A stretch of DNA of 64,000 nucleotides, taken from NCBI GenBank assembly GCA_963920705.1, contig OY987230.1, positions 13,231,320 to 13,295,319 on the forward strand, in the 5' to 3' direction. This document shows, piece by piece, positions 42,126 to 54,000 of the stretch. The notes below the pieces were generated by a model that worked only from the letters and a program-made list of their open reading frames with translations, had not been told where the DNA came from and did no database searches. This DNA is from Odiellus spinosus. Its lineage: Eukaryota; Arthropoda; Arachnida; Opiliones; Phalangiidae. How positions within the stretch are numbered: position 1 is the stretch's first letter; each line of letters opens with the position of its first letter. The translations under genes were made by a program, and so were the position numbers.

Positions 42126-42297
42126 AGTGAGGGTGAAGATGAAAAGGAACTTTTTTTTATCGACCTGTGTTACACTAACTCAAACTATTGGTACTATTAA
42201 TGTTGCACAAGATTTGTTTTACTGGCCAATGTTTTTAAAAAGAGGTGCCCGAGGGTTAAACAACACAAACCATTTGATTTTCCTCTTAATGCTCCCT
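42126..42297. mobile_element. TTAA-flanked short MITE with AGTGAGGGTGAAG ends
   Basis: TTAA at 42122-42125 is followed by AGTGAGGGTGAAGATGAAAA; the right end TTTTCCTCTTAATGCTCCCT precedes TTAA at 42298-42301. About 172 bp. The ends match the element at 24296 and the solo end at 46982. The 68-codon ORF across it (42109-42315) is incidental. Confidence 0.65.
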
Positions 42298-42301
42298 TTA
42301 A

Positions 42302-45300
42302 CTCTTAAATTATAGGCCTGAGCTGGGACCATGCAGATTTCGCCCGGAAACAAAGTTTCTATAGGATCAAGGGTAATTGCCATGGCAACCTTTTTTCAGT
42401 GTCCGCAGATATTAACGAGCTTCGTCTAATCAGTTCGCAAATTGAGCTAAGCCTTACTCTACAGTGTGCATTTTGATTAATTTCCTTCTAACCAGAACTT
42501 TGTCCGTAGTTAAATGTACTACTCGAGACTTAAGTTTGGCGTCAAATAATCGATTAAAATTTATTTTCAACCTCCCTTTAAGTCAACAAGAACACCTGGC
42601 TAATTGAAAAAGGTTAACAATTAATCCTTCACGGGGAGGTAAACAATTATATTTATACAACCAGAAGAAGATATTAGGAGAAGGGCACGAACTTATGTAA
42701 TTCGTGATTTTGAAATCACAGATTAATTTTGCATTTAATATGTTGATTTTAGAAGGAGAAAGAGTTCCAGTTGACTATATCCTTTTTATCACCCATATAA
42801 CGCCTGAAAATCAAGGAACTCAGGAACCTCTTTTTCGCAAACTTTCTAAAGACATTTACTTGGGCACAACTAATAGGCGGACCAGTATATTGAAGCTAGC
42901 AATACTCTCGTCACAAAACTAAAACATTGTGGAGAATACGACATACTTCCCTAATTATCTCCTTCTGATAAAACGTTTTATCTTACTCGAAAATTATTTT
43001 TTTGTAACTATCTGACCTATTTAACTTAATCTCCTCGTTAAACTTTGCTTTTTGCGAGTGGTATAGTCAAAAACAAATCTTTTTATCGCGCTTGTATTAA
43101 TTTTCTTTATTTGTACGAAGAAAGTAATTTATCATTTAAAGATTAATGACTTAAAATAACTGATTCGCAGGAAGCTGGAAATCAAACTAAGCTTAAAGGC
43201 GCCCACCTTTTTCGTTAGAAGGAAACCAACGGAGAAATATGAAATTCTTTATGGATACCTGTTAAAGCTACTTTCCGATTAAGTGATGTTTTTGAATAAT
43301 TTCAATATAATATCATTGTGTTTAGCAAATATAACAAATCAAAAACTAATAAAATATAAACTTACATTTTAAATTCCTCAAAAATGAATACGTTAATTCT
43401 TACCATTGGTATTTATAGAAAGATAAAATAGAAGCCGCTATAAGCTTTATCTCTAGGGAGGCGTTAAGAGTAGAGAGAACACTGTAAGGAGCAAAACCTC
43501 AAATATCGGAACTACAGTCTTAATTAGTTCTTGGAGACATTCATTATTCAAATACTTGTTAGATATAACGTTTAAGTATCCTTTTAAACACACGCATCAA
43601 ATGGGGGGGGGGGGGGGAATAAAACGTTGTTCACTCTAAAAATAAAACATTCCGCGGTTAAAACACAGTAGAAGAGTAAAGGAGGGTTTTTAAACAAAGA
43701 GTTTTTTTTTAGCATCCGTCTCTCTTTGGCCATTTGAAAAATCATTAATAATCCCGTGGAACCGGAAACTATATCAAGAAGATCTTTCAATGGAGCGACT
43801 AGGGCTCAGAGTACGAGAGAGAGTGAGATCAGAGAGAACCCAAATATGTTTTGCCCCGTTTCACCAAATCGCTTTTCTCTTTCTAACCGACCACCCCAGC
43901 AGTACGGGTCCAACCCGTTCGTTCTCTCGTACTCTCGGTCTGTCTTTTGCTCACTAGCTCTCTCTCTCTCCTCTTCCATAGTCGAGAAGAAAAATCATCT
44001 CGTAAGAAAAGAAACTCTGGTGAAAAGGAAGCTCTATATATATATAGGCTAGACTTTCACATTTTTTTTAAAGAACTTTATACTTTTTAAAGGACGAATG
44101 AAATAGAACATAAAACTAATTTGAAAGAACAAGTTTATAAGCTACGACAGCATTTTAAATAAAGGATAATAAAGATCAGTCACATATGGTATTTTTATCG
44201 ATTAGGAGCGTTAATATATTCATAAAAACTTTATCCAAACTCGCAAAAGGTTTCGCACGATAATTCCTATTTAATTATCAAAGTTGCAAAATTAGCAACA
44301 AACTTTTCTTATCGGTATCACGCGATATTTATTTAAGAAAAGCGAGGCGTCTTTGTTTCGGTTGATGGTGTTTTAATTTAGTTAGTTTGGTTAAAAATAT
44401 ATGTACGAAAGAATCATTTTATAATCCCCAAATTGAGAAACAGTTTTTAATACACTGAATTAACAAAAGAATGATTAAAACTAAGGCCTCGTCTATAAAA
44501 ATAAGTGTTGATACTGTGCTGTGAATGTAAAATATGGATGTTTCAATGTTATTTTCCTCTTTACCTACTCTTTAAAGGCAAAGGGTTCAAGAGAATACTG
44601 TATTTTTCTTTTCCACTATTTCTTCGACTGGCGTCTAAGGAACGAAATCGAGTGGCAGTATGTAGGTGAAGGAGAGAGAGAGAGAACGAAAAAGAATGAT
44701 CTGGCAAAAGTTTTAGAGCGTTAAACTGGCTCAAATCGAACGAATGCCCGCCCTGAAACTAGAGAATTTTTTTCTTTTTGGCAGAATTTTGAAAACAAAG
44801 ACGGTTCAACCGTAACTCTGTTCTACAGGATTTCTCGAGGATCAGATTGGCCTTAAGATTTACGGAGACATTTTTAGTGGATTCAATTTTACTGGGAAAC
44901 ACTACTGAATAGAATGACTGAGTAAACTTCCCCACATAACCATTTTATATGATTTTTGTCAATTTTTTTTATGAAAAGCTTCCTTCATTCGTTTTTTTAA
45001 ATCAATTTGAATTTTTAAAAAATAGATAAAACACGCAAAATTTTATAATTGATATAATAGATCAGGATATAAATTTTACCAAAAACATTGTGGCTTGGAA
45101 CTGAAACACACTGCTTACTCACTGCCTTCTACGTCACGGAATGACGTCTTAAAATGACGTTTCAGTGACGTTCGCACCCTGCCTTCCATTATTTCGGCAT
45201 TATTTTGGTTAGAATTTTAGTTCAATAATTTTTATTCCTTTGTATACAAAGATACTTTGCATTGTATTTTTGTACAATAATTTTAATCGTTTTGCATTTT

Positions 45301-46977
45301 TGGATAAAAATCTTTCTTTGGGTCTAATTTCCCTTGCTTTAATATTTTTGGTATCATTTTATTCACCATTTTGTATTTTAAAGAAAATTGAGCGACTATA
45401 ATCGTGTACAATATTTCGGGTCTCTAAATTTAGCTCAGAAATTTGAATAATTATTGCTATTATTTGGGGTACCTTTCTTTTATAATCATATCAGGTAACA
45501 TACTGAAAAATAATCCCTAATTATGACAAAAAAAAGTTTGTGTTATATCAAAACTTGAGCCTTAATTTTCTTTAAAAACACTGCCTCGAAAAATAATTCC
45601 AGCTAATTGCGTTTGCCGAGGCTTTCTCTGAAACGTTAAAGCCCTCGTTGAGAATTTTTAAAAATTCCAAAGACATGTTTTCCGAGTTTTAAAATAAAAA
45701 GATACCAAAAAATAAATTAAGTCTTTTTGAGTTAAGCGAAAATATAAAGGGTATCCTACCTATAGCCTTTCTACCAAGAAAAGGAGTGCATTTTAAAGTT
45801 AGGATGGAATAACTAAAAAAAAAAGAAAAAAAAAATTGTGTTGAACTTTTATCTTACATTTCGAGGATAACAAACTTTTCCCGGAAAATACATGTTTAAA
45901 ACCAATTATATCGCGGAAGTTATTCCTATTTTAGGCTTAACATTGACTACTTCTACAGCCAAAGACACAGATTACCATAGTATTAACTTCATCTAGGTTT
46001 GCAACCAAATTTCCAATATTCAAAATGAAAGGTATATATATCACCAAGAAATACACGAAAAACCTTTGGCGAGTTTTAATCATGTTTGTATGATCTTTTA
46101 CCCTCCTATAACAACTTTACATCTTGTTAAATAAAAATCCATATCTGTACTTGTCCATTTTAAACAGTTTATTCCACCTCGCACGGACGGCAAGTGCAAT
46201 TCAAAGATTTATTTTACCAAGTCACCAACAAATAATAGAGATAAAGGGTAAACTAGATTCGCTGGTGCTGCCAATTCAGACTGAAATGGGATATAGAACC
46301 TCCATCCTAGATCCTACTTCCGGTTCTGAATAAATTAGGGCTAAAGAGACTGGCCAAATGTAAAACGGTGTAATAGCGTAAAGTGACATGATAATTAGAA
46401 ATGTGTCCGCGGTGGCGTTAAAAGCCTGTCACTCCTCGATGTTAATCATTATGATCGGTCTAAATTGCAATTAAGAACGACTAAAAGTGTATAGTAGCGG
46501 AAAGTGACATGTTACTTTCGAATAAAATAACGTTAAAAAAACAAAGGATATTCAATAATTTTACTAGCTACTAAGTTATATTTGAAAGGTTTTGTAATTA
46601 TTCAGATCTTACGGAGGAGACGACTTCAAACGTATATAACTAATGTATTAACAAACATAAATTTAAAATGTTATCGGTTTGGCGATTTTTGGGAAAATGC
46701 GGGGTCTTTCTTTTGGAACACATTTAATCCTGGAGGGTTTCTTTAATTTTGTTAAGATATCAAATATAAACAACGCGTTTATTAATGGACTAATTGATAT
46801 TTCGTTTCTCGCGATTCAACGTAAGAGATTAATTTCTTTAATTTATTTAAATAATTTATTCTTAAATTTGAGACGACCAACCTAACATAAAAATAGAAAA
46901 CATTTGCAGCCTGGCTTAAAATTCAGACAAGTAAAAAAATGCACTTATTATACAAATTTCTTGACTTACATATGCTG
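42302..46977. other. Gene-free spacer with a CRE-like cluster and repeat remnants
   Basis: No gene was recognised. A 15-base G run lies at 43603-43617. The right end of a TTAA-type MITE (TTTTCCTCTTTACCTACTCT then TTAA) lies at 44552-44575, with a weak candidate left end at 44091. Four TGACGT/ACGTCA words cluster at 45131-45171. A roughly 28-bp motif (TAGCGTAAAGTGACATG) is repeated at 46373 and 46495. ORFs at 43756-44052 and 44521-44724 are low-complexity or motif-free. Confidence 0.4.
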
Positions 46978-46981
46978 TTAA

Positions 46982-47030
46982 AGTGAGGGTAAAGAGGAAA
47001 ATGAAGTTTTTTTTATCGATTCTATGTTTA
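46982..47030 (+). mobile_element. Solo end of an AGTGAGGG-type TTAA MITE
   Basis: TTAA at 46978-46981 is followed by AGTGAGGGTAAAGAGGAAAA and then GTTTTTTTTATCGATTC. The beginning matches the left end at 42126, including the T-run and ATCGA that follow. A third similar end lies at 56268-56310 (AAGGGGATAAATATGAAAAT, then the same T-run and ATCGATTC). No right end could be assigned for either, so they may be truncated. Confidence 0.5.
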
Positions 47031-50021
47031 AAAATAAGATTTGTTCGCGTATTAAAAACGTCGGCAATATTTCTGAATTGTGCAAAATAAAATTAGCGCG
47101 TTTCATTAAACCAAAAGGTTTCCGATTGTTTGTATAATTTAGAGACACGGCCTGAATGGCTGTTTTACTATATGAAGATGTGTCATATTTTTGGGAGCAG
47201 AATTAATAAACATTAATCTTTTTCCGCTTTTGGGATGGATGGCCAAAGAACAGCCCAACATTTACTTAGAATAAAACTATCAGCTTATGCTAATATAAAT
47301 CTTTAAGAAGCTGATACTAAAATTTTGCTATCGCATATAATTATAATATATTAAATAAGGTTAATAATATAATTTTAAATACCCATCGTGTCAATTTCTC
47401 TTTAAATCCAAAATTTCGTAAAACGTCTCGTAAAAATCATTCTTAGTTCTACGTACGCTTAAAATGGAGGGCAAATATAACCTACCGGTCCATCATCACC
47501 ATTAATTAAATTAAATTACGACTAATTAAGGGGGAAGCCTTTCGGTAACCGGAACCACGGTCTTTTAACGTAATTGGGTAGGAGAGAAGGCCGGAGCTCT
47601 GCGAAAACGACAGAGAAGGGGCATAAAACTTAGAGGAAGGAAAAGGGGAGTCAACGACTAATAGTTTCCACATATAGACGCCTATACAGGTGGTCCAGCC
47701 AGAACCTCAAACCAATGATTCTGTATGTATGAAGGGTGAGAAGCAGTTGGGGGGTCTCCGTGTAAACGGCGCGGGTGAGAAAAATAGTTTTTCAGCCACG
47801 TGAGAGTGATATAGATTCAATCTTTTCCCAAGCCAAAATCCCAAAAAAGCTCTCCTTTTTATGTCGAGACTAGTTATAACACGTCAAAAATGATCTAATT
47901 AAGCATCACATGCATGTGTGAGAGACAAAGACACGAGAATACGGGATAATGGAAGGCACCTCTCACCACTAAACAGTGACATAATTACAGTACCGCAACT
48001 TTATACCAAGCATCACTATCTAGAGGAACACCAGGACTCAAGATGGGACTTGGGTTGGACCGGTACGGATCTTTGCGGAATGTTCATGGTTCCACCAACT
48101 CGGGCCACCGCACCACACGATAAGACGCCCTTTTAATCCTCTTGACTACCGTGGCCGATTCATGAAGACCATAAAGCAGAGCTTGGTCCCCTTACGGCTC
48201 TTTACTCAACCAATTTGGAAAGCGAAGACACATGACAGCAACATAGTCTTACAAATATATATATAGGGTACATTTATATAGGGTAAGACTACCCTAGCTA
48301 AAATATAAATCGAATCGTGAAGCCCTCGGTGTCACCTTCTTGCGCATCCTCCAAGATAACCACCCTACGACGCGTTGCTAGTAAGCCGAACCGCGGGCGT
48401 TAACATATTATACAACTTTGGGGGAAAGGAAGTTTAAATCCCCCTGTCCCTAGTTTAGGAACGTTGTATACTCGCGGGCACTAAACTTCGTAGCGTCTCC
48501 TGATTATTAAACTTTGACAGATTCTCGTAAATAAATTGGTGCCTTTACGACGACGGGGGATTCCATTTCTAACAAGCGGATTAAAAGACACGACCATCAG
48601 GCAAACGGGGTGCAATACAATTTCCTATCCACATTATATATAGCCGGAACTATCCGAGTCCGTATACAATCCAACTTTATTGAACCCCTTTCCCCCCACT
48701 CAAGATGAAGCTCGCTTAAACTTACTTAATATAAATATTTTAAAAACTTGGATCATACATTTCAAGTATATAGATACGAAACATTCGAATAAGTATATTA
48801 TGGAGAAAATTTAAAGGACTACAGACGACAAAGTTAAATTGATAATATCTACGTTTTTTCCACTCCTAGAAAAAAAAAAGTAAATTTTATCGGTCAAAAA
48901 TTATGGACTTAGTAAGATTATATTTATAAATTTTATCTATAATTACTGAAATACTTCTTATACTGTAATTATAGAATAATATTAATTGTAATTACTGAAA
49001 TTTGTTTACTAGCGACCACAACTACGTTTTCCTTCATTTAATGATAAATAATACCCTAAGGCTAAATCATCAAGCCTTAATAAAAAATACTATAACGATG
49101 TTATAGCGACTAGATTTTCATAATCAATTTTGTCGAAAAATTTAAAATTAGTAAATTAAATTGTCTTAATATTTTGAAGCGAGTATTTTCTTTTGGATAC
49201 TTTAATACTATAATTTGATTGAATTTATTTGTGTTTCAGTGTACCTTTAATTACAGTAAGAGAGAAGTTTTAAGCCATCTTAAAGGTTTAAAAGATGTAT
49301 TAATCTGTTTCCATCTAATTCTGATAATAAACGGACAGTCCAATATAATGGAATAAGGAAGGAAGAATAAAACTATAAAATATAAAGAGTATTTTGCCAT
49401 ATAAAATTTACGACGTTAAAATATAAAATATTTATTGTAGAAACTAGATGTAAGGTTTCAAGTCTTTTGTATTTAATCTTGGGATTTTAGAAGTAATAAA
49501 GCCTTTCCGTCTTAAACTATATACGGCTCATTACGCGTTAATTATATGCTTGGAATATTTGTTGCTCAATAATCTTAAAATCTACTCTATTAATATTAAG
49601 AAAGTATTGGTCCCCGAAGACAAAGATTAAAGAGATGGTGAATCAGTAAATATCTAAAGCATATAGTGGAATTGAAAATTATAAATCATGGAAAATGCAT
49701 ACAGATTTAGAACATAACCAAACATTTGTACTAACACGTCATTATATAGCATTGCTGGTCCAAAAATTACGTTATCAAAATATCAAGTCTATATAATTAA
49801 TAAAAACCAGTGTTGCAACAGATTTCCCATTTTCAAATTCCTCGACTTGTCCCAGCTACATCATTTTTCCCTCACTAATTTTTCCTCGTTGTTATAATTA
49901 GTATTGATGTCAAAATATGCAAGTGTAAAAAAGCTAAATAACAAGTAGTAATTTATAATCATAGCCCACACATCCCTACATTTTTTCCAAAGTTCTGGCC
50001 ATCGAAAATAATTGGACACTT
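47031..50021. other. Gene-free spacer
   Basis: No gene was recognised; the ORF at 47918-48136 has no motif. A possible weak fold-back (ATTATACAAC / GTTGTATAC with CGCGGGC words on both sides) spans about 48393-48480. From 48.7 to 49.9 kb the sequence is extremely AT-rich and featureless. Confidence 0.4.
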
Positions 50022-50190
50022 TTTAGGCCAATTTTAAAAATTGCCCGACGTTTTAGACCCATTTTAAAAATTACCCGACGTTTTAGACCCATTTTAAAAA
50101 TTAACCGACGTTTTGGACCCATTTTAAAAATTACCCGACGTTTTAGATCCATTTCAAAAATTACCCGACGTTTTTAGACCAATTTACAAT
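50022..50190 (+). repeat. 30-bp tandem repeat, about 5.6 units
   Basis: Units contain CCATTTTAAAAATTACCCGA followed by CGTTTTAGAC, with one to three substitutions between units. The period matches that of the array at 33.1 kb, but the unit sequences are unrelated on either strand. Confidence 0.9.
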
Positions 50191-50334
50191 TTCCCTGTAT
50201 TTCCCACGTTTTAAAGATTTTCTACGATTGTGGTAGCCTTGAATTTTTATAATGTAGATATGTCATATACCTAAACGTATAGTACGTTCGTTGGATTATA
50301 AGCAATTAAGTGTCAAAGGGCAGAGAAAAGTGGA

Positions 50335-50424
50335 GGTACGTACATAGCTAATTAAGCTTATCTTTACTCCCTGCTTTAAACTATATTGCTTTAAAGTCAG
50401 GGAAGAAAAAGATAAATCACGTAC
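50335..50424. repeat. Imperfect inverted repeat (about 90 bp)
   Basis: GTACGT ... TTATCTTTACTCCCTGCTTT faces AAAGTCAGGGAAGAAAAAGA ... ACGTAC around ACTATATTGC. The arms pair with small bulges. This is probably another fold-back element; no target duplication is clear. Confidence 0.6.
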
Positions 50425-50882
50425 TTCAAAAGGTTGGAATAATTATAATTAGATTAGATGATATACACGCGAAGTTGTATGAAGTAATTAAACGAAAGTA
50501 CATGACCAAAGTACAAGAATTCTTCCGTAAAGATGTTGAAATTTACGAGTCGAAAAACCCGCCACCCGTCATGTAATTCAAATTTTACAATTTAACTTTT
50601 ATTCGAACCATTTTTCTCTCGTGCGTAATCAGTGAATTAAATTTAACACGGTAATGGTATATGTTTAAATTTAAGACATTATTGCGATTAGGACAATTTT
50701 TCTGACAGTATAAGAATATCCAATGATTATATATGTGTAGATAATGATCCTTGGAATCTGTATGGACGCTTTTGAAGAACCTTGGAATTCCTACTACTAT
50801 ATAAACTCATCCCTAGAGATAAAGCTTATAGCGTCCTCTTTTGACTCTTTCCATAAATTTCGTTTCATAGTACGTAGTATTA

Positions 50883-51079
50883 GGGCGCCTTTCCATACGC
50901 GCGAGAAACGGTGAAAAGCCGAAGCAGAAAATCAATTTTTGAAGAAGTCGTTTTAGAATTTTGCAAAAACAAAACGTTGGTGCATGTTTTTTTCTTTTGC
51001 GTTTAAAAAATAAACGACGAGAAATAATATCGGTTTTTAGACTTTTTAAACGTCATATCGCGCATATGGAAAGGCACCT
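50883..51079. mobile_element. TTA-flanked 197-bp MITE with GCCTTTCCATA ends
   Basis: The left end GGGCGCCTTTCCATACGCGC and the right end GCGCATATGGAAAGGCACCT are inverted repeats of about 22 bp. TTA flanks both sides (50880-50882 and 51080-51082), the target typical of PIF/Harbinger elements, whose ends also often start with G runs. No coding capacity. The superfamily call is inference from the TSD and terminal bases. Confidence 0.75.
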
Positions 51080-51082
51080 TTA

Positions 51083-54000
51083 GAGTATTTTATTTAACTT
51101 AAAGGGCAAGTAAACCGGGGTTAAGAAGATCTACGTCATCAGATAGAACAACACAAATTCTAGGAAGTGATTTGTTGGGTCAAGTGACAAGTTTCCAGCT
51201 CACATTATCCAACACTCGCGCATCTAGTGGACAATAATAAAAGCTAATCTGTGTATGGATTTTCACCCAACCCCTTTTACCCCCGAAGTAAATAGTATAT
51301 TTATAAGGAAACGGATAATATCGGAATTAAATTCAGTAAAACTCTTCAACTAAAAACGTTATTAAAACTACGAGTACTAAAAGTTTCTCGCTAATTTAGT
51401 TGTCTTAGAACTCAAGGGGAATTTGCATCGACTACTTTTTCCCAATGAAGTTTAACCTTGTGTACCAATTTCGATTTAGCTTTTCTCATTTTGCTAACGT
51501 CACGTTTTAAGTTTGGCATTAGTTTCCGACAGACAGACACTACTAAATAGATAATTATGAATTTTGATGATAAGAGAAAGGTTTTCAAAATCTTGGACTC
51601 CTAATACGGGGTGGTGGATTTTACTAGGACTCCTATAGATGTAATAAAGTCTGAAATAGAAATAGCGGAAACAGATTCATCCCACGAACTACAAAGTTGC
51701 TAAAGATCTAAATTAGCCAGGCACAATAAATTAAAGCCACGCGGCGTTAGCTCGCTACAGTTAATACAAAGAATTAGTCACTGATTTCACAACTTATAGA
51801 GCTACAGGATTCTTCTTTCACTCAGAAATAATCAAACGCAATCCTAAAGCCTGCCACATTCCACGCAATGAAATCTAAAAGTAAACCCTAGCCACAGATA
51901 GAAAAAGAAACTGACGAGCTATTCGCAGTGGCACGCGCCAGCAGTTGAAAATCACGAACTCTCTTATGCCATTAAGGTCTCCGCCGGGCGCCGAGTAAAA
52001 TTAAAACACAAGACTCAAATCATCGCCCAAGGGCACACGAGCTAGGAAAAGAGCTAGCAAAAATGGAAAAGTTCTTGGAAAATTAAAGGAGAAGTCACAC
52101 GTTTTTTTAAGGTATACTTCAGCCTTAATTAGTTTGTATCACGCCCCAAGAAAAGACCCGTTCCCGTTATATCCAATTAAACAAATCATAACTAAGCTGT
52201 ACGTGCCGCATAAGTATATAATATTACTCTACAAGATAAGTGTTTCACCAATCTAAGCAATTGTAACTCCAGTCTATGAATTTTGGGAAACACAAATCAG
52301 TTGCTACCTCGTAACTGCTTTCTAAGTTTGATTAATTTCCTGTTTCCGATTGGAGGAGTTTTGAACAAAAGAATTTTCCAAAAAATCATAACTTTGATTA
52401 TCAGTTAATTAGTTAATTAATATTCTAAAGGATTGTTTTTGATCATGTTAATTTGAACACGATTCTTTATATTCCCTTTGACGTCATTGTATTAATTAGC
52501 CTATAAATTTGTGAGTTTAAGATTTGCCCTTTAGAGAAGAAAATATCAAGTCTAGAAGGGTTTATTGTTTAAGAGAGGCCAAGGGGTCTCGAGGTATATA
52601 ACAAAAGCCAGAAGGGCAACGATACGTCATCCCTATATATACTAAAAGAATAAAGGCCGTTTAGTAAATCTTTTAGTTTTAAAGTAGTTTAAAAACGTAC
52701 GAGATAAAGCGAGGAGCAGAATTTGAGGGAAGTAGAAGGCAAAAAGAGTAAAAATAGTGATTTTTCTTCATGATAAGGAGGTATATAAATTAAGAGAACA
52801 TTTTACAAGGTTGTATAGGTTGGTAGGTGAAATTTCTGGCTCCAGATTTGAGATCAGAAAACTTTATACGGAATATATTTTTATGGAACAAACTAATTTT
52901 AGATACATCTTAGTTGATGGATGGATTTAGGGTTATCTGTCACTCCAACGCGGCATTGTTAAAAAAGTATTAAGCAGATGTGGGGTTTATTTTTTTTTTA
53001 AATAAAATTAAATCCATATAATATAAAATATAGTATCAATACTATACTATAACTAAATATGTTTAAAATTAACCCTAATCTTCATTAAACAATGATTCAA
53101 AGCTTTTAAATGTATTCGGATTAGGTTAATTAAATCTCCAGTCCTCATAAAAATAACAATGTTAAACAGTAACTGCAACCCCATCCCCAAGTTAGCACCC
53201 TCCAAAATATCTAAAAGCCCAGTAAAAATGTTTAAACTAACAATCTAAGGCTTTATTCTTTAAGAATCTATTAAAATAAAAACTTTTAAACCATTTTTAA
53301 CAAAGATCTCGAACAGTTGATCAGAAGAGCAAAAGATATACCACAAAGTTTTAAATCTAATTTCTGAAAAAGAGCCTCTTTATCCCCAAAGGATTACTAT
53401 AAATTAATGGTATTGCAAAAATAGTTTCGCTAAAATAAAATTCGACTTACCCAATATATATTGTTTGAAATTAAGATATAAGGATGGCATCATTGAAAAC
53501 CGTGCATCACAAACTATACAGATTAATTTAACCCCAATTAATTTCAAGCTTTCAACTTTCGAACGAGAAACATTAACATTTTAGCCAACGTGGATAGGCC
53601 AAATCACGTTGTTCTATTTCCCTATACTTAGGGTCCTTTTTTACTGGGGTTGGAATAGTAGGAGTAGCTTAGAAATGATCCCAGAAGTAGTCCAGAACGG
53701 AGCCCCTAACATAACCATGTTAGTTTAAGCAGACTAAAGTAGTTTGATAATAATCTATTATAAAATTTGTCATTTTATGGCCTGGAGAAGTGGGAATCTT
53801 TTCGAAACTTATGCTGCGACAAATGAATTTGGTAACACAAAGAGTCTCAATTAAATTAATCAAGATGAGTTTCCTTCCAACATTCCCCAAAGTATATATA
53901 CATTGGCATTTAACAGACGACATACGCAATAACTACCGTGTCTCAGCCAAGACCAAAGAAATCGGCGAACCGCTAACGTACCACAACCGTAAAGAATAAC

